From an uncultured Flavobacteriaceae bacterium (GTDB taxonomy: Bacteria > Bacteroidota > Bacteroidia > Flavobacteriales > Flavobacteriaceae), in the NCBI GenBank assembly GCA_943787365.1, contig CALSMD010000001.1:186001-250000 (forward strand): 64,000 nt of DNA, given 5' to 3'. The position numbers and the translations under genes are program-made. Of this stretch, positions 18,177 to 27,501 are shown piece after piece. Numbering within the stretch: position 1 is the first letter of the stretch; each line of letters opens with the position of its first letter. The notes beneath the pieces are model-generated. The model saw only the letters and a program-made list of their open reading frames with translations, had not been told where the DNA came from and did no database searches.

Positions 18177-19511
18177 ATGATTGATAGAAAAAAAGTCGCT
18201 TTTTACACTTTAGGGTGTAAATTAAATTTTTCCGAAACTGCAACGATTGCACGGAACTTTCAAGACGAAGGTTTTGATCGTGTTGAGTTTTCTGAATATG
18301 CGGATATTTATGTCATCAATACCTGCTCTGTAACCGAGAATGCTGACAAGCGTTTTAAAACGATTGTGAAGCAGGCACAGCGTTCAAATCCAGAAGCATT
18401 TATAGTCGCCGTGGGGTGCTATGCACAATTACAACCCGAAGAATTGGCGGCAGTCAATGGCGTTGATTTGGTATTAGGTGCCACCGAAAAATTTAAAATA
18501 ACCGATTATTTAAACGAACTGACTAAAAATGAGACGGGTGCGATTCACTCGTGTGATATTGAAGATGCCGATTTTTATGTGAGTAGTTATTCTGTTGGCG
18601 ATCGCACGCGCGCCTTTTTAAAAGTTCAAGATGGCTGTGATTATAAATGCACCTATTGCACCATTCCGTTGGCGCGTGGGATTTCTCGATCGGATACGCT
18701 TCAAAATGTATTGGACAATGCCAAAAAAATAGCAGATCAAGGGATTAAGGAAATTGTCTTAACTGGTGTCAATATTGGAGATTACGGCAAAGGCGAATTT
18801 GGAAATAAAAAACACGAACATACCTTTTTTGAATTGGTTCAGGAATTGGATACTATTGAAGGCATTCATCGCTTGCGAATTTCATCTATTGAACCGAATT
18901 TATTAAAAGATGAGACCATTGATTTTGTTGCGCAAAGCAATTCATTTGTGCCTCATTTTCACATTCCTTTACAGAGTGGAAGCAATGTAATGCTCAAAGC
19001 AATGCGAAGACGTTATATGAAAGAACTCTATCAAGATCGGGTAGGACATATCAAAACTGTGATGCCAGATGCTTGTATTGGGGTGGATGTGATTGTTGGA
19101 TTTCCTGGCGAAACAGATGAACTATTTTTAGAGACTTACAACTTTTTAAATGCCTTAGACATTTCATATCTACACGTATTTACGTATTCCGAACGGCCAA
19201 ATACCCATGCGGCGACGCTGCCCGATGTCGTGCCAAAAGCGGTACGATCGAAACGCAGTAAAATGCTCAGAGGCTTGTCTGCCAAAAAACGACGAGCTTT
19301 TTATGAAAGTCAGATCGGGAGTAAGCGGACCGTGTTATTTGAAGGGGAAAATAAAGAAGGGTATATTCATGGGTTTACCGAGAATTATGTCAAAGTAAAA
19401 GCTCCATGGAATCCAGAATTCGTCAATACGTTGCACAAGATTACGCTGACTGAAATTGATTCAGATGGATTGCTAAGGTTTGAATTTGAACAAGTGTTTG
19501 CAACTACTTAG
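18177..19511 (+). CDS. mtaB: tRNA (N6-threonylcarbamoyladenosine-C2)-methylthiotransferase
   Basis: This 444-residue radical-SAM methylthiotransferase adds the 2-methylthio group to t6A37 of tRNAs. The N-terminal UPF0004 domain supplies three cysteines (TLGCKLN, INTCSVTENAD, VGCYAQL). The radical-SAM cluster motif CDYKCTYC lies near residue 155 and a C-terminal TRAM-like region starts near 380. The TLGCKLNFSE spelling is the MtaB rather than the MiaB or RimO subtype. It is expressed from a strong promoter overlapping the divergent neighbour. Confidence 0.95.
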   Translation: MIDRKKVAFYTLGCKLNFSETATIARNFQDEGFDRVEFSEYADIYVINTCSVTENADKRFKTIVKQAQRSNPEAFIVAVGCYAQLQPEELAAVNGVDLVLGATEKFKITDYLNELTKNETGAIHSCDIEDADFYVSSYSVGDRTRAFLKVQDGCDYKCTYCTIPLARGISRSDTLQNVLDNAKKIADQGIKEIVLTGVNIGDYGKGEFGNKKHEHTFFELVQELDTIEGIHRLRISSIEPNLLKDETIDFVAQSNSFVPHFHIPLQSGSNVMLKAMRRRYMKELYQDRVGHIKTVMPDACIGVDVIVGFPGETDELFLETYNFLNALDISYLHVFTYSERPNTHAATLPDVVPKAVRSKRSKMLRGLSAKKRRAFYESQIGSKRTVLFEGENKEGYIHGFTENYVKVKAPWNPEFVNTLHKITLTEIDSDGLLRFEFEQVFATT

Positions 19512-19804
19512 ATGCGAATTCCTACAGGAAGCATTTTTCTGTAACGACGGTTTCCACGAATAAATTTTGCTACAGGGGGGCTTGTAGGAACTACACTGAT
19601 ATTTTTTTCACTAATATTCTCTAAAACGACCTTTAAAAAGCTTTCAAGAAATTCATCAGACTTTAAAACTTCAGGAATGTTTAGTTTTGTTAAGAAAATT
19701 TTTCGTTCTTGTTGAGAATATTCTAGGGTAGCCATTTCCCCACCAACATTTAATTCATATTGGCGTAAAAAAGCATTGTCTATTAAATTAGAAGCGTCAA
19801 CCAT
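19508..19804 (-). CDS. Small GNAT-like N-acetyltransferase (YjdJ/CG type)
   Basis: The 98-residue product resembles the short GNAT family (Acetyltransf_CG): an N-terminal strand pair around ELNVGGEMATLEYSQQERKIFLTKLNIPE, a helix, and the terminal PTSPPVAKFIRGNRRYRKMLP where the family has a conserved V-x-P-x-C/S-P signature. Here serine stands in place of the usual cysteine. The substrate is unknown. Its end overlaps mtaB by 4 bp in convergent orientation. A CAAATTTA at 19846-19853 reads as a TAAATTTG -7 box for it. Confidence 0.75.
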   Translation of the reverse strand: MVDASNLIDNAFLRQYELNVGGEMATLEYSQQERKIFLTKLNIPEVLKSDEFLESFLKVVLENISEKNISVVPTSPPVAKFIRGNRRYRKMLPVGIRI

Positions 19805-19888
19805 ATTAAAGTGTTTTTCAGTAGGTTTATGATAATTCTAGAATGCAAATTTACAAAAAATATTCTAACTAGTTAATATATTCGCAGA

Positions 19889-20560
19889 GTGCATCAAAAT
19901 GAAAATAAAATACCCGTCTATTTTTTACCTGGGTTAGCAGCGAATCCTAGTATTTTTAAAAATATTCAATTAGATCCTGATAGGTTTGAAATTCATCTTT
20001 TAGAATGGATGATCCCTTATCATGAGGAGACTATTTCAGAATATGCTTTGCGTTTCTGTTCTAAAGTTATTCATGCAAATGCTGTTTTGGTAGGCGTCTC
20101 TTTTGGTGGCATCATAGCGCAAGAAATGAATTTAGTGCATAACTTTAGAAAAATAATTATCATTTCAAGTGTTAAAACCCGAAAAGAACTGCCGCTTCAC
20201 CTTCAATTGGCAGGCAAAACAAAAGTTTATAAATTAGTACCCACGAGTCTTTTTGCTCAAAATATTGATTTATTATCTAAATATGCATTCGGAAAACCGA
20301 TAGTAAAGCGCTTGGATTTATACAAACAATACTTATCCATTACAGATAAACGTTATTTAGATTGGGCGATCAAACAGGTGGTATCTTGGAATCAAGAAAA
20401 GAGTGACCCCAATTTAGTTCACATCCATGGAAATAAGGACATTATTTTCCCGATTGATAATATCGAAAATTGTATTGTTATCGAGGGCGGAACACATATT
20501 ATGATTTTAAATAAATTTAAATGGTTGAACGAAAATTTACCCAATTTGATTCTTGGTTGA
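19889..20560 (+). CDS. Alpha/beta hydrolase
   Basis: This 223-residue protein has an alpha/beta-hydrolase fold: oxyanion strand VYFLPGLAANPSIF, nucleophile elbow GVSFGG near residue 70, catalytic acid in NKDIIFPID near 185 and histidine in GGTHIMI near 203. The substrate is unknown. The frame opens with a GTG; no in-frame ATG precedes the first conserved strand, so GTG at 19889 is taken. It is divergent from the small acetyltransferase and followed after 50 bp by the lytic transglycosylase. Confidence 0.85.
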   Translation: MHQNENKIPVYFLPGLAANPSIFKNIQLDPDRFEIHLLEWMIPYHEETISEYALRFCSKVIHANAVLVGVSFGGIIAQEMNLVHNFRKIIIISSVKTRKELPLHLQLAGKTKVYKLVPTSLFAQNIDLLSKYAFGKPIVKRLDLYKQYLSITDKRYLDWAIKQVVSWNQEKSDPNLVHIHGNKDIIFPIDNIENCIVIEGGTHIMILNKFKWLNENLPNLILG

Positions 20561-20610
20561 TATTGGCTTCACTTTTTTTTGTATTTTTAAACCATTAAAC
20601 CCATACTGTT

Positions 20611-21534
20611 ATGTACTACCTTAAAAATATTTTTTTTACTATTGGAACACTGTCTTTGATTGGATTTTTGGTTTTGGCTTTTACAAGCCAACCTGTTCTT
20701 GAAGATGGTCACGATACTTTGGAAAACGATTATAACGTTTATGCACTAGAAATTCCAGAAGCTCTTGATTTTTCTGGGGAAGCCTTGCCTATTCATACGC
20801 CTGATATTCGGGAGCGTATAGACCGTGAGCTGCTTGTAAACACCTATTGGCAGTCCAATGGATTGTTATTATTTAAACGCTCTCACCGCTATTTTCCTGT
20901 GATTGAGCCGATTTTAAAATCCTACGGAATTCCAGATGATTTCAAATATTTAGCACTTATAGAAAGTGGATTACAAAATGTAACGTCTCCTGCGGGGGCG
21001 AAGGGGTTTTGGCAAATCATGGAACCAACGGGTAAAGAATATGGTTTGGAAATCAATGACAACGTTGATGAACGTTACCATTTAGAATTATCGACACACG
21101 TGGCTTGTAACTACTTTTTGAAAGCCAAAGAGAAATTTGGAAATTGGACCCTAGCGGCGGCGGCTTACAACGCTGGTATTCGCGGAATCGCAAATCAACT
21201 TGAAAAGCAACAGGTTTCAGGGTATTATGATTTGTTGTTAGGGGAGGAGACGGGTCGGTACGTGTTTCGAGCAGTTGCACTAAAAGAAATTATAGAACAC
21301 CCCAAAAAATACGGTTATAATTTCTCAGAGAGTGATTTGTATGCACCCATTCCAACCTCCACGATCCAATTAGACACAGCCGTAACGAACTTTGTGCAGT
21401 TTGCAAATAAATTGGGACTCAACTACAAACAGCTAAAACTTCACAATCCTTGGTTGAGGGAAGGGTTTTTAAATAATAAATCCAGAAAGGTATATACTTT
21501 AGAGATTCCTGAAAAAGGGTATTATACAAACTAA
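20611..21534 (+). CDS. Membrane-associated lytic transglycosylase (SLT domain, MltD-like)
   Basis: The 307-residue product has an N-terminal membrane/signal segment (residues 5-24) and a transglycosylase SLT domain. The catalytic glutamate is in ALIESGLQN near residue 116, and the family motifs SPAGAKGFWQIM and AAAAYNAG follow. It cleaves peptidoglycan glycan strands, making 1,6-anhydromuramyl ends, in the periplasm. The C-terminal part (YKQLKLHNPWLREG) resembles the linker before LysM repeats, but no full LysM is visible. Confidence 0.92.
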   Translation: MYYLKNIFFTIGTLSLIGFLVLAFTSQPVLEDGHDTLENDYNVYALEIPEALDFSGEALPIHTPDIRERIDRELLVNTYWQSNGLLLFKRSHRYFPVIEPILKSYGIPDDFKYLALIESGLQNVTSPAGAKGFWQIMEPTGKEYGLEINDNVDERYHLELSTHVACNYFLKAKEKFGNWTLAAAAYNAGIRGIANQLEKQQVSGYYDLLLGEETGRYVFRAVALKEIIEHPKKYGYNFSESDLYAPIPTSTIQLDTAVTNFVQFANKLGLNYKQLKLHNPWLREGFLNNKSRKVYTLEIPEKGYYTN

Positions 21535-21537
21535 AAC

Positions 21538-22104
21538 TTAACGTCGCTTCCCACCACGTTGTTGTCCACCAAAATGTTGATTGGGCATCGAAGCTTTTTT
21601 CATCTGTTGCTTCATCATTTTGATTTGTTCAGACAACATATCTCTCTTGTCTAATTTTTGTGCTTCCTGCAATAAGTTTTGAGCTTCTAACTTCCGGCGC
21701 TTCGTAAAAGCAATTCCTGCTAGATTTAATTTAGCCATTGCTAAATCATGATCCATCGATAAACCGAGGCTGATCGCGTTTTTAAAGTATTTCTCAGCAT
21801 CGTTCATATTTGTTTGAGACACCATAATCCCTTTTAGGAAGTTATAATAGCCTTGTTGCTTTTTCGTCAATGCTGATTTTGGATTCTTAATTTTGTTGAG
21901 TAAGCGCTCTGTCCCTGGAAAATCTTGTTTTCTAAGTTTTAGAAATGCCAAAAGAATCATCTCATTTTTAAAATAGAAAAACACAAAGACCAAAGCTAGG
22001 AGAATGAGCATGATGCCATTTCCAACATAGGTTTCTATAATTTGATAAACGCCATACGTAATGATAGCAGCGGCAAGGAATAATTTTATATTTTTGTTGA
22101 ACAT
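21538..22104 (-). CDS. Membrane-anchored TPR-like protein
   Basis: This 188-residue protein has two N-terminal membrane segments (about residues 8-24 and 28-46) and a helical region with tetratricopeptide-like repeats (GYYNFLKGIMVSQTNMNDAEKYFKNAISLG and the next repeat). The C-terminus is basic and Gln/Gly rich. Homologues in Flavobacteriaceae are annotated as DUF2892- or TPR-containing; the function is unknown. It is convergent with the transglycosylase gene, 3 bp apart. Confidence 0.7.
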   Translation of the reverse strand: MFNKNIKLFLAAAIITYGVYQIIETYVGNGIMLILLALVFVFFYFKNEMILLAFLKLRKQDFPGTERLLNKIKNPKSALTKKQQGYYNFLKGIMVSQTNMNDAEKYFKNAISLGLSMDHDLAMAKLNLAGIAFTKRRKLEAQNLLQEAQKLDKRDMLSEQIKMMKQQMKKASMPNQHFGGQQRGGKRR

Positions 22105-22171
22105 ATCTAAGTTTATTTATTTAGCGAGTACAAAGGTAGTAAAAACAAATCAAAATTATTTTAAAATTAGG

Positions 22172-22202
22172 TTTGTCAAAGTAAAAACTCTTTGTATATT
22201 TG
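22172..22202 (+). promoter_or_regulatory. Promoter of rpmH (TTTG-N19-TATATTTG)
   Basis: TTTG at 22172-22175 and TATATTTG at 22195-22202 with a 19-bp spacer form a consensus Bacteroidota promoter. The rpmH start follows after a leader of about 70 nt. Confidence 0.85.
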
Positions 22203-22279
22203 CACCGCGCTTTAAGTAAGGACTTGAGCGCATTTTTTAAAGATAACAACACTACAAAAAGTTTTAAAAATATACTAAA

Positions 22280-22438
22280 ATGAAAAGAACGTTTCAACCA
22301 TCGAAAAGGAAAAGAAAAAATAAACATGGTTTTAGAGAAAGAATGGCTTCTGCCAATGGGAGAAAAGTTCTTGCTAGAAGACGTGCAAAGGGAAGAAAAA
22401 AAATCAGTGTATCTTCTGAACTTCGTCATAAAAAATAA
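22280..22438 (+). CDS. rpmH: 50S ribosomal protein L34
   Basis: The 52-residue, very basic protein begins [20 protein letters not shown] and contains [19 protein letters not shown], the universal L34 signature. It is preceded by a consensus promoter and followed by a terminator, so it is monocistronic here, without the rnpA and yidC neighbours seen in Gammaproteobacteria. Confidence 0.98.
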   Translation: MKRTFQPSKRKRKNKHGFRERMASANGRKVLARRRAKGRKKISVSSELRHKK

Positions 22439-22462
22439 TGATTAACAATTGTTAACATATTA

Positions 22463-22492
22463 AAGGTATTGCTAGTCGCAATGCCTTTTTTT
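22463..22492 (+). terminator. Terminator of rpmH
   Basis: The stem AAAGGTATTGC / GCAATGCCTTT (one G-T wobble) with a 5-nt loop ends in a T run, 25 bp after the stop. Confidence 0.85.
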
Positions 22493-22550
22493 ATATCCAA
22501 ACGTTACTTAATTTTGTATCTTATTATACTACAATCAATTACATTAAAAA

Positions 22551-25401
22551 ATGCCTAAAAATAAAGATCTTAAATCCATTTTAATTATAGGTTCGGGACC
22601 CATCGTCATCGGACAGGCTTGTGAATTTGACTATTCCGGAACACAAGCATTGCGCTCGCTTAGAGAAGATGGGATTGAAACCATTCTGATCAATTCAAAT
22701 CCAGCAACCATCATGACGGATCCAGCGATGGCCGATCATGTGTATCTACTACCATTAACCACCAAGTCAATTATCAAAATTTTAAAAGACCATCCTCAAA
22801 TTGATGCGGTATTACCGACCATGGGAGGACAGACGGCTTTAAACCTTTGTATTGAAGCGGACGAAAAAGGAATTTGGGCCGATTTCGATGTGGATATTAT
22901 AGGGGTCGATATTGATGCTATTAATATTACAGAAGACAGAGAGAAGTTCCGTGAGTTGATGCTTAAGATTGGGATTCCAATGGCGCCACAAGCGACAGCA
23001 ACTTCTTTCTTAAAAGGAAAAGAAATTGCACAAGAATTTGGTTTTCCACTCGTCATTAGAGCTTCTTTCACTTTAGGAGGTGATGGTGCTGCCATTGTAC
23101 ATAAAGAAGAAGATTTTGATGAATTACTAACCCGTGGATTGGAAGTTTCTCCCATTCATGAAGTGATGATTGACAAGGCTTTATTAGGTTGGAAAGAATA
23201 TGAATTAGAATTGCTAAGAGATTCTAATGACAATGTCGTCATTATTTGTTCGATTGAAAATATGGATCCTATGGGGATTCATACAGGGGACTCTATCACA
23301 GTGGCTCCCGCGATGACATTAAGTGATCGTACCTATCAACGTATGCGTGATATGGCCATCCACATGATGCGCAGTATTGGCGATTTTGCAGGCGGATGTA
23401 ACGTTCAGTTTGCAGTGTCTCCAGATGAGAAAGAAGATATTATTGCCATCGAAATTAATCCACGAGTATCGCGTTCTTCGGCATTAGCCAGTAAAGCAAC
23501 GGGCTATCCCATTGCAAAAATTGCAGCTAAATTAGCTTTAGGGTATCACTTAGATGAATTAAAAAATCAAATTACAAAATCAACTTCGGCATTATTTGAA
23601 CCGACCTTGGATTATGTGATTGTTAAAATTCCACGATGGAACTTTGATAAATTTGAAGGCTCCGATCGAACCTTAGGATTGCAAATGAAATCTGTTGGAG
23701 AAGTCATGGGGATTGGACGCTCGTTCCAAGAAGCACTTCACAAAGCAACTCAATCGCTCGAAATTAAACGAAATGGTTTAGGTGCCGACGGCAAAGAAAA
23801 TAAAGATTACAATCAAATTATTGAAAAACTAACCATGCTTCATGGGACCGTGTGTTCATTATTTATGATGCCATTCAGATGGGAATTCCACTGAGTCGTA
23901 TTCATGAGATCACTAAAATTGACATGTGGTTTTTGAAACAATATGAGGAATTACATTTGCTTAAAAATGAAATTTCTACTTTTAAAATAGACACCATAGA
24001 AAAACCGTTATTGCTTGAAGCAAAACAAAAAGGGTATGGCGATCGTCAGATAGCCCATATGTTAGGCTGTTTGGAAAGTCAAGTGTATAACAAACGAGAA
24101 GAATTAGGCGTCAATCGGGTTTATAAATTAGTGGACACTTGTGCTGCTGAGTTTGAAGCCAAAACCCCTTATTACTATTCAACCTTTGAAAGTGATATGG
24201 AAACCGCTGATGGCAAACGTTATTCAGATAATGAAAGTGTTGTTTCCGATAAGAAAAAAGTGATTGTATTAGGTTCGGGTCCCAATCGAATTGGTCAAGG
24301 AATTGAATTTGATTACTGTTGTGTACACGGTGTGTTAGCGGCTGCAGAGTGTGGCTATGAAACCATTATGATCAACTGTAACCCAGAAACGGTTTCGACT
24401 GATTTTGATACGGCTGATAAATTATATTTTGAACCTGTATTTTGGGAACATATTTACGACATCATCAAACATGAAAAACCGGAAGGGGTGATTGTTCAGT
24501 TGGGAGGTCAAACGGCTTTGAAACTTGCTGAAAAATTAACAAAATACGGCGTAAAAATATTAGGAACCAGTTTTGAATCTTTGGATTTAGCGGAAGACAG
24601 AGGCTTGTTTTCCAATCTTTTGAAAGACAATAACATTCCGTATCCAGAATTTGACATTGCCACCACGGCCGATGAGGCAGCTGCGATTGCTGATGTATTG
24701 GATTTTCCAATCTTAGTGCGTCCGTCTTATGTACTTGGAGGACAGGGAATGAAAATTGTAATTAACAAGGAAGAGTTAGAAAAACACGTTGTTGAATTAC
24801 AAAGCAGAATGCCAGGCAATCAGTTGTTATTAGATCATTATTTGGATGGCGCAATTGAAGCTGAAGCCGATGCGATTTGCGATGGTGAAAATGTGTATAT
24901 CATTGGAATCATGGAGCATATTGAACCTTGTGGAATTCACTCAGGCGATAGTAATGCAACCTTGCCACCGTTTAATTTAGGCAATTTAGTAATGCAACAA
25001 ATAAAAGACCATACCAAAAAAATTGCCTTAGCGCTGAATACGGTCGGTCTTATTAATATACAGTTTGCGGTGAAAGATGATATGGTTTATATCATTGAAG
25101 CCAATCCAAGAGCGTCTCGTACGGTTCCATTTATAGCGAAAGCCTATGGAGAACCCTATGTGAATTATGCGACTAAAGTGATGTTAGGTGAGAAGAAAGT
25201 CACAGATTTTGATTTCAACCCACAGTTGGAAGGCTATGCCATCAAACAACCTGTATTCTCGTTTAATAAATTTCCAAATGTCAACAAACAACTGGGCCTG
25301 AAATGAAAAGTACAGGAGAAAGTATCTTCTTTATAGACAGTCTTAAGGACGATGAATTTTATAATCTATATTCTAGAAGAAAAATGTACTTGAGTAAATA
25401 A
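22551..25401 (+). pseudogene. carB: Carbamoyl-phosphate synthase large subunit, interrupted by two 1-nt deletions
   Basis: The locus encodes the large subunit that makes carbamoyl phosphate for arginine and pyrimidine synthesis, with two ATP-grasp halves (IGSGPIVIGQACEFDYSG at the start; LGSGPNRIGQGIEFDYCC in the second half). The frame breaks twice. Near 23833 the expected ...EKLTHASWDRVFIIYDA is recovered only if AACCATG is read as AACCCATG. Near 25296, GGCCTGAAATGA must be GGCCCTGAAATGA to continue to MKSTGESIFFIDSLKD...YLSK. The span of 2851 nt plus the two missing bases is exactly 951 codons, the normal length for this family in Flavobacteria. Both lesions shorten a CCC run to CC, so sequencing error is at least as likely as true inactivation. 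Confidence 0.85.
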
Positions 25402-25464
25402 ATTTTTCATTCTGATTTCTATGACATGTATTGAAAAGAAGAGGTTGTTTAAAATTAGAATTTC

Positions 25465-25544
25465 TGTCATTCTGAATTTATTTCAGAATCTCAATTAACT
25501 GAAATTCATTTTGTTTTAGAATCTGAAATAAATTCAGATTGACA
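25465..25544. repeat. CTGAA/TTCAG palindrome pair (inverted repeat downstream of carB)
   Basis: Arms of 26 nt at 25465-25490 and 25519-25544 are inverted copies of each other with two mismatches, and each arm is itself palindromic (TCTGAAT...ATTTCAGA). The structure sits between the convergent carB and yceI genes and may also terminate transcription. It belongs to the same family as the repeats at 36918, 40966 and 41358. Confidence 0.7.
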
Positions 25545-25576
25545 AATCTGAGCTTTTTTTATGGCTACCTTAATGA

Positions 25577-26113
25577 TTATTTTTTCATCAACTCAAAGTC
25601 AAAAACAACAGTAACGCTGTCCGCAATTTTTGAACTGACAATGCTTGGAATTTCAATATCAAAATCATTTGGAGTTATTTCAAACGATCCTTTAAAGTTG
25701 AACGAATTTTTAGAAGGTATGATTTCCACAGAAACATTTTCAAGTGGTTTTGTAACCCCATGAAAACTCAACGTCCCGTTGATACTATAGGTAGTTTGAA
25801 TGTTTTCTATAGAAAAACCAGTGAGCTCTCCTTTAAAAATAGCTTTGGGAAATTCATCTGATTCCGCATAATTTTCATTAAAATGCTCTTCCATAAGCGC
25901 ATTTTTAAAACGGAATCCTTTGACGAGGGCGAGGGCTGCAAATTGCCCATTGGCTGTATTTAAAATTGCGGTCACATTAGTATTGGTCGCCTTTATTTCT
26001 TCAAAGGCTTCAACACTAGCTTCAAAATTGAGCAGCCCTGATTTGGTGAGGTATTTCTCTTGAGAAAACCCAATAACAGAAGCAAAGGCGAATAGTAGGT
26101 ATATATGTTTCAT
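25577..26113 (-). CDS. YceI-family secreted protein
   Basis: This 178-residue protein has a signal peptide (MKHIYLLFAFASVIGFSQ) and a YceI lipocalin-like barrel: the family strands KYLTKSGLLNFEASVEAFEEIKATN, FRFKNALMEEHFNENYAESDEFPKAIFKG and TYSINGTLSFHGVTKPL are clear. YceI proteins bind isoprenoid chains such as quinones in the periplasm. The open frame starts nine codons earlier, inside the preceding cytochrome gene; the ATG at 26113 beside the signal peptide is preferred. It lies 16 bp after the cytochrome stop, so the two form an operon. Confidence 0.9.
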   Translation of the reverse strand: MKHIYLLFAFASVIGFSQEKYLTKSGLLNFEASVEAFEEIKATNTNVTAILNTANGQFAALALVKGFRFKNALMEEHFNENYAESDEFPKAIFKGELTGFSIENIQTTYSINGTLSFHGVTKPLENVSVEIIPSKNSFNFKGSFEITPNDFDIEIPSIVSSKIADSVTVVFDFELMKK

Positions 26114-26129
26114 CTTCTTATTTTTTAAG

Positions 26130-26495
26130 TTATTCAGCAAATCCTTCTGTTTGCCACTGTATAATTAAATCAATAGATGCTTGTGGCATTCGCGATCCGC
26201 CGAGGGGCATAAAGCCGCCTTCACCAGATTGCTTGTTGATACGATCTATAAGATTTGTGTTTTCAATAGAACTTTGAACTTCGCCAAGTGTTGTTAAAGG
26301 CACTCCAGCACCATTGATTGGTGGATTGGAATGACAAGCAATACAGTTGGAGTCAAATACAGTCTTAATGTGTTCTGTGTACGTAATCACTATTTCTGGA
26401 TCTACTTGCTCTATCAGATCACTTTCACTCGCATTTGTACAAGAGAGCATCAAAAAGGCAAACGTAATTGTAACAATAAATGATGTAATTTTCAT
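26130..26495 (-). CDS. Monohaem c-type cytochrome lipoprotein
   Basis: The 121-residue product has a lipoprotein signal (FAFLMLSCTNA) and one haem-attachment motif CIACH at residues 51-55. A distal methionine is likely in GGFMPLGGSRMP. It is expected to be anchored in a membrane facing the periplasm and to carry one haem. It is the first gene of a two-gene unit with yceI, which suggests a shared redox or quinone-related role; that is inference. Confidence 0.85.
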   Translation of the reverse strand: MKITSFIVTITFAFLMLSCTNASESDLIEQVDPEIVITYTEHIKTVFDSNCIACHSNPPINGAGVPLTTLGEVQSSIENTNLIDRINKQSGEGGFMPLGGSRMPQASIDLIIQWQTEGFAE

Positions 26496-26596
26496 AGGGA
26501 TGGATAAATTTATAAATTCAAATTTAATTCTTTTTTTGTTTAGTCAATATATAATTCAATATTAATCTTTATTTTTGTTTAACTATATTGGTGTTT

Positions 26597-26974
26597 ATGA
26601 GAAACAAAATAATATTTAGTATAATTATAGTATTTGGTATAATAATTGCATACAATTATATGTATCCAGACCACCGATCCATTAGTGAAGAAACGGTTAG
26701 TTATACGTTAGATGCAGAATCTCTTTTTAATGAATTTACAGAGGATTCTCAACAAGCAGAATTAAAATATTTAGATCAAACGATTATAGTTTCAGGGGTT
26801 ATAACCTCTATAAACGCAAATAGCGTTACAATTAGTAATAAAATTTATGGTCAATTTGAGACTCTAAATAGTGATTTAAAAGTAAACGATTCGATTGCAG
26901 TTAAAGGCCGTTGCATCGGATATGATGATTTATTAGAAGAGATTAAACTCGATCAATGTAGTATTATAAAATAA
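26597..26974 (+). CDS. OB-fold (tRNA_anti-like) membrane-anchored protein
   Basis: This 125-residue protein has a single N-terminal membrane segment (IIFSIIIVFGIIIAYNYMY) and an OB-fold of the tRNA_anti-like family (DQTIIVSGVITSINANSVTISN ... LKVNDSIAVKGRCIGYDDL). The ATG at 26597 is preferred over an upstream TTG three codons earlier. It is followed 3 bp later by the ankyrin gene. The function of this family is unknown. Confidence 0.75.
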   Translation: MRNKIIFSIIIVFGIIIAYNYMYPDHRSISEETVSYTLDAESLFNEFTEDSQQAELKYLDQTIIVSGVITSINANSVTISNKIYGQFETLNSDLKVNDSIAVKGRCIGYDDLLEEIKLDQCSIIK

Positions 26975-26977
26975 TAT

Positions 26978-27484
26978 ATGAAGTACCTGTTACTTATTTT
27001 AGCTTTCAATTTTTCATTGGCACAAACTGATGTGTTTGACTGTGCACGTACAGGAACAGCTGAAGAAATGGACGTCTTTTACACTACAAATCCAAAAATA
27101 GTAGATTCACTAAACAACAGAGGAAGTTCGCCACTCACCTTAGCGGCTTATTATAACAACCTTGAAGTTGCCAACTACTTAATAAATAAAGTTGACAACA
27201 TCAACGGAAATAGTAAAGATGGTACGCCTTTAATGGCTGCAGTGGTCAAAGGACATGTAGAAATTGCCAAAGCCTTGATAGATGCCGGAGCAGATCCCAA
27301 CCTTACCGATGCCAACGGTGCTACTGCTTTGCACTATGCGGTGATGTTTAACAATCAAGAACTCGCCACCCTATTAATGGACGCAGACGCCAGCGCTTTT
27401 ATGAAAAACAATGTCGGCCAATCCCCTTTAGATTTTGCAAAAATGCACAACGATAAAACCTTAAACACAATTTTAAATAAATAA
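26978..27484 (+). CDS. Secreted ankyrin-repeat protein
   Basis: The 168-residue protein has a short signal peptide (MKYLLLILAFNFSLAQ) followed by about four ankyrin repeats (GSSPLTLAAYYNNLEVANYLI, DGTPLMAAVVKGHVEIAKALI, GATALHYAVMFNNQELATLLM and a last partial one). It is probably periplasmic and acts through protein binding. It is packed between the OB-fold and DOMON genes, with 3- and 17-bp gaps, so all three are likely one transcript. Confidence 0.88.
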   Translation: MKYLLLILAFNFSLAQTDVFDCARTGTAEEMDVFYTTNPKIVDSLNNRGSSPLTLAAYYNNLEVANYLINKVDNINGNSKDGTPLMAAVVKGHVEIAKALIDAGADPNLTDANGATALHYAVMFNNQELATLLMDADASAFMKNNVGQSPLDFAKMHNDKTLNTILNK

Positions 27485-27501
27485 TCCTTAATACAAATAC
27501 T

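Noticed and set aside
22121-22429. 102-aa minus-strand frame over rpmH
   Set aside because: It is antisense to rpmH, which has a full L34 signature, a consensus promoter and a terminator.
23833-23900. Programmed ribosomal frameshift in carB
   Set aside because: No slippery heptamer is present at the break, a second break of the same CCC-to-CC type occurs at the 3' end, and CarB is not known to use frameshifting.
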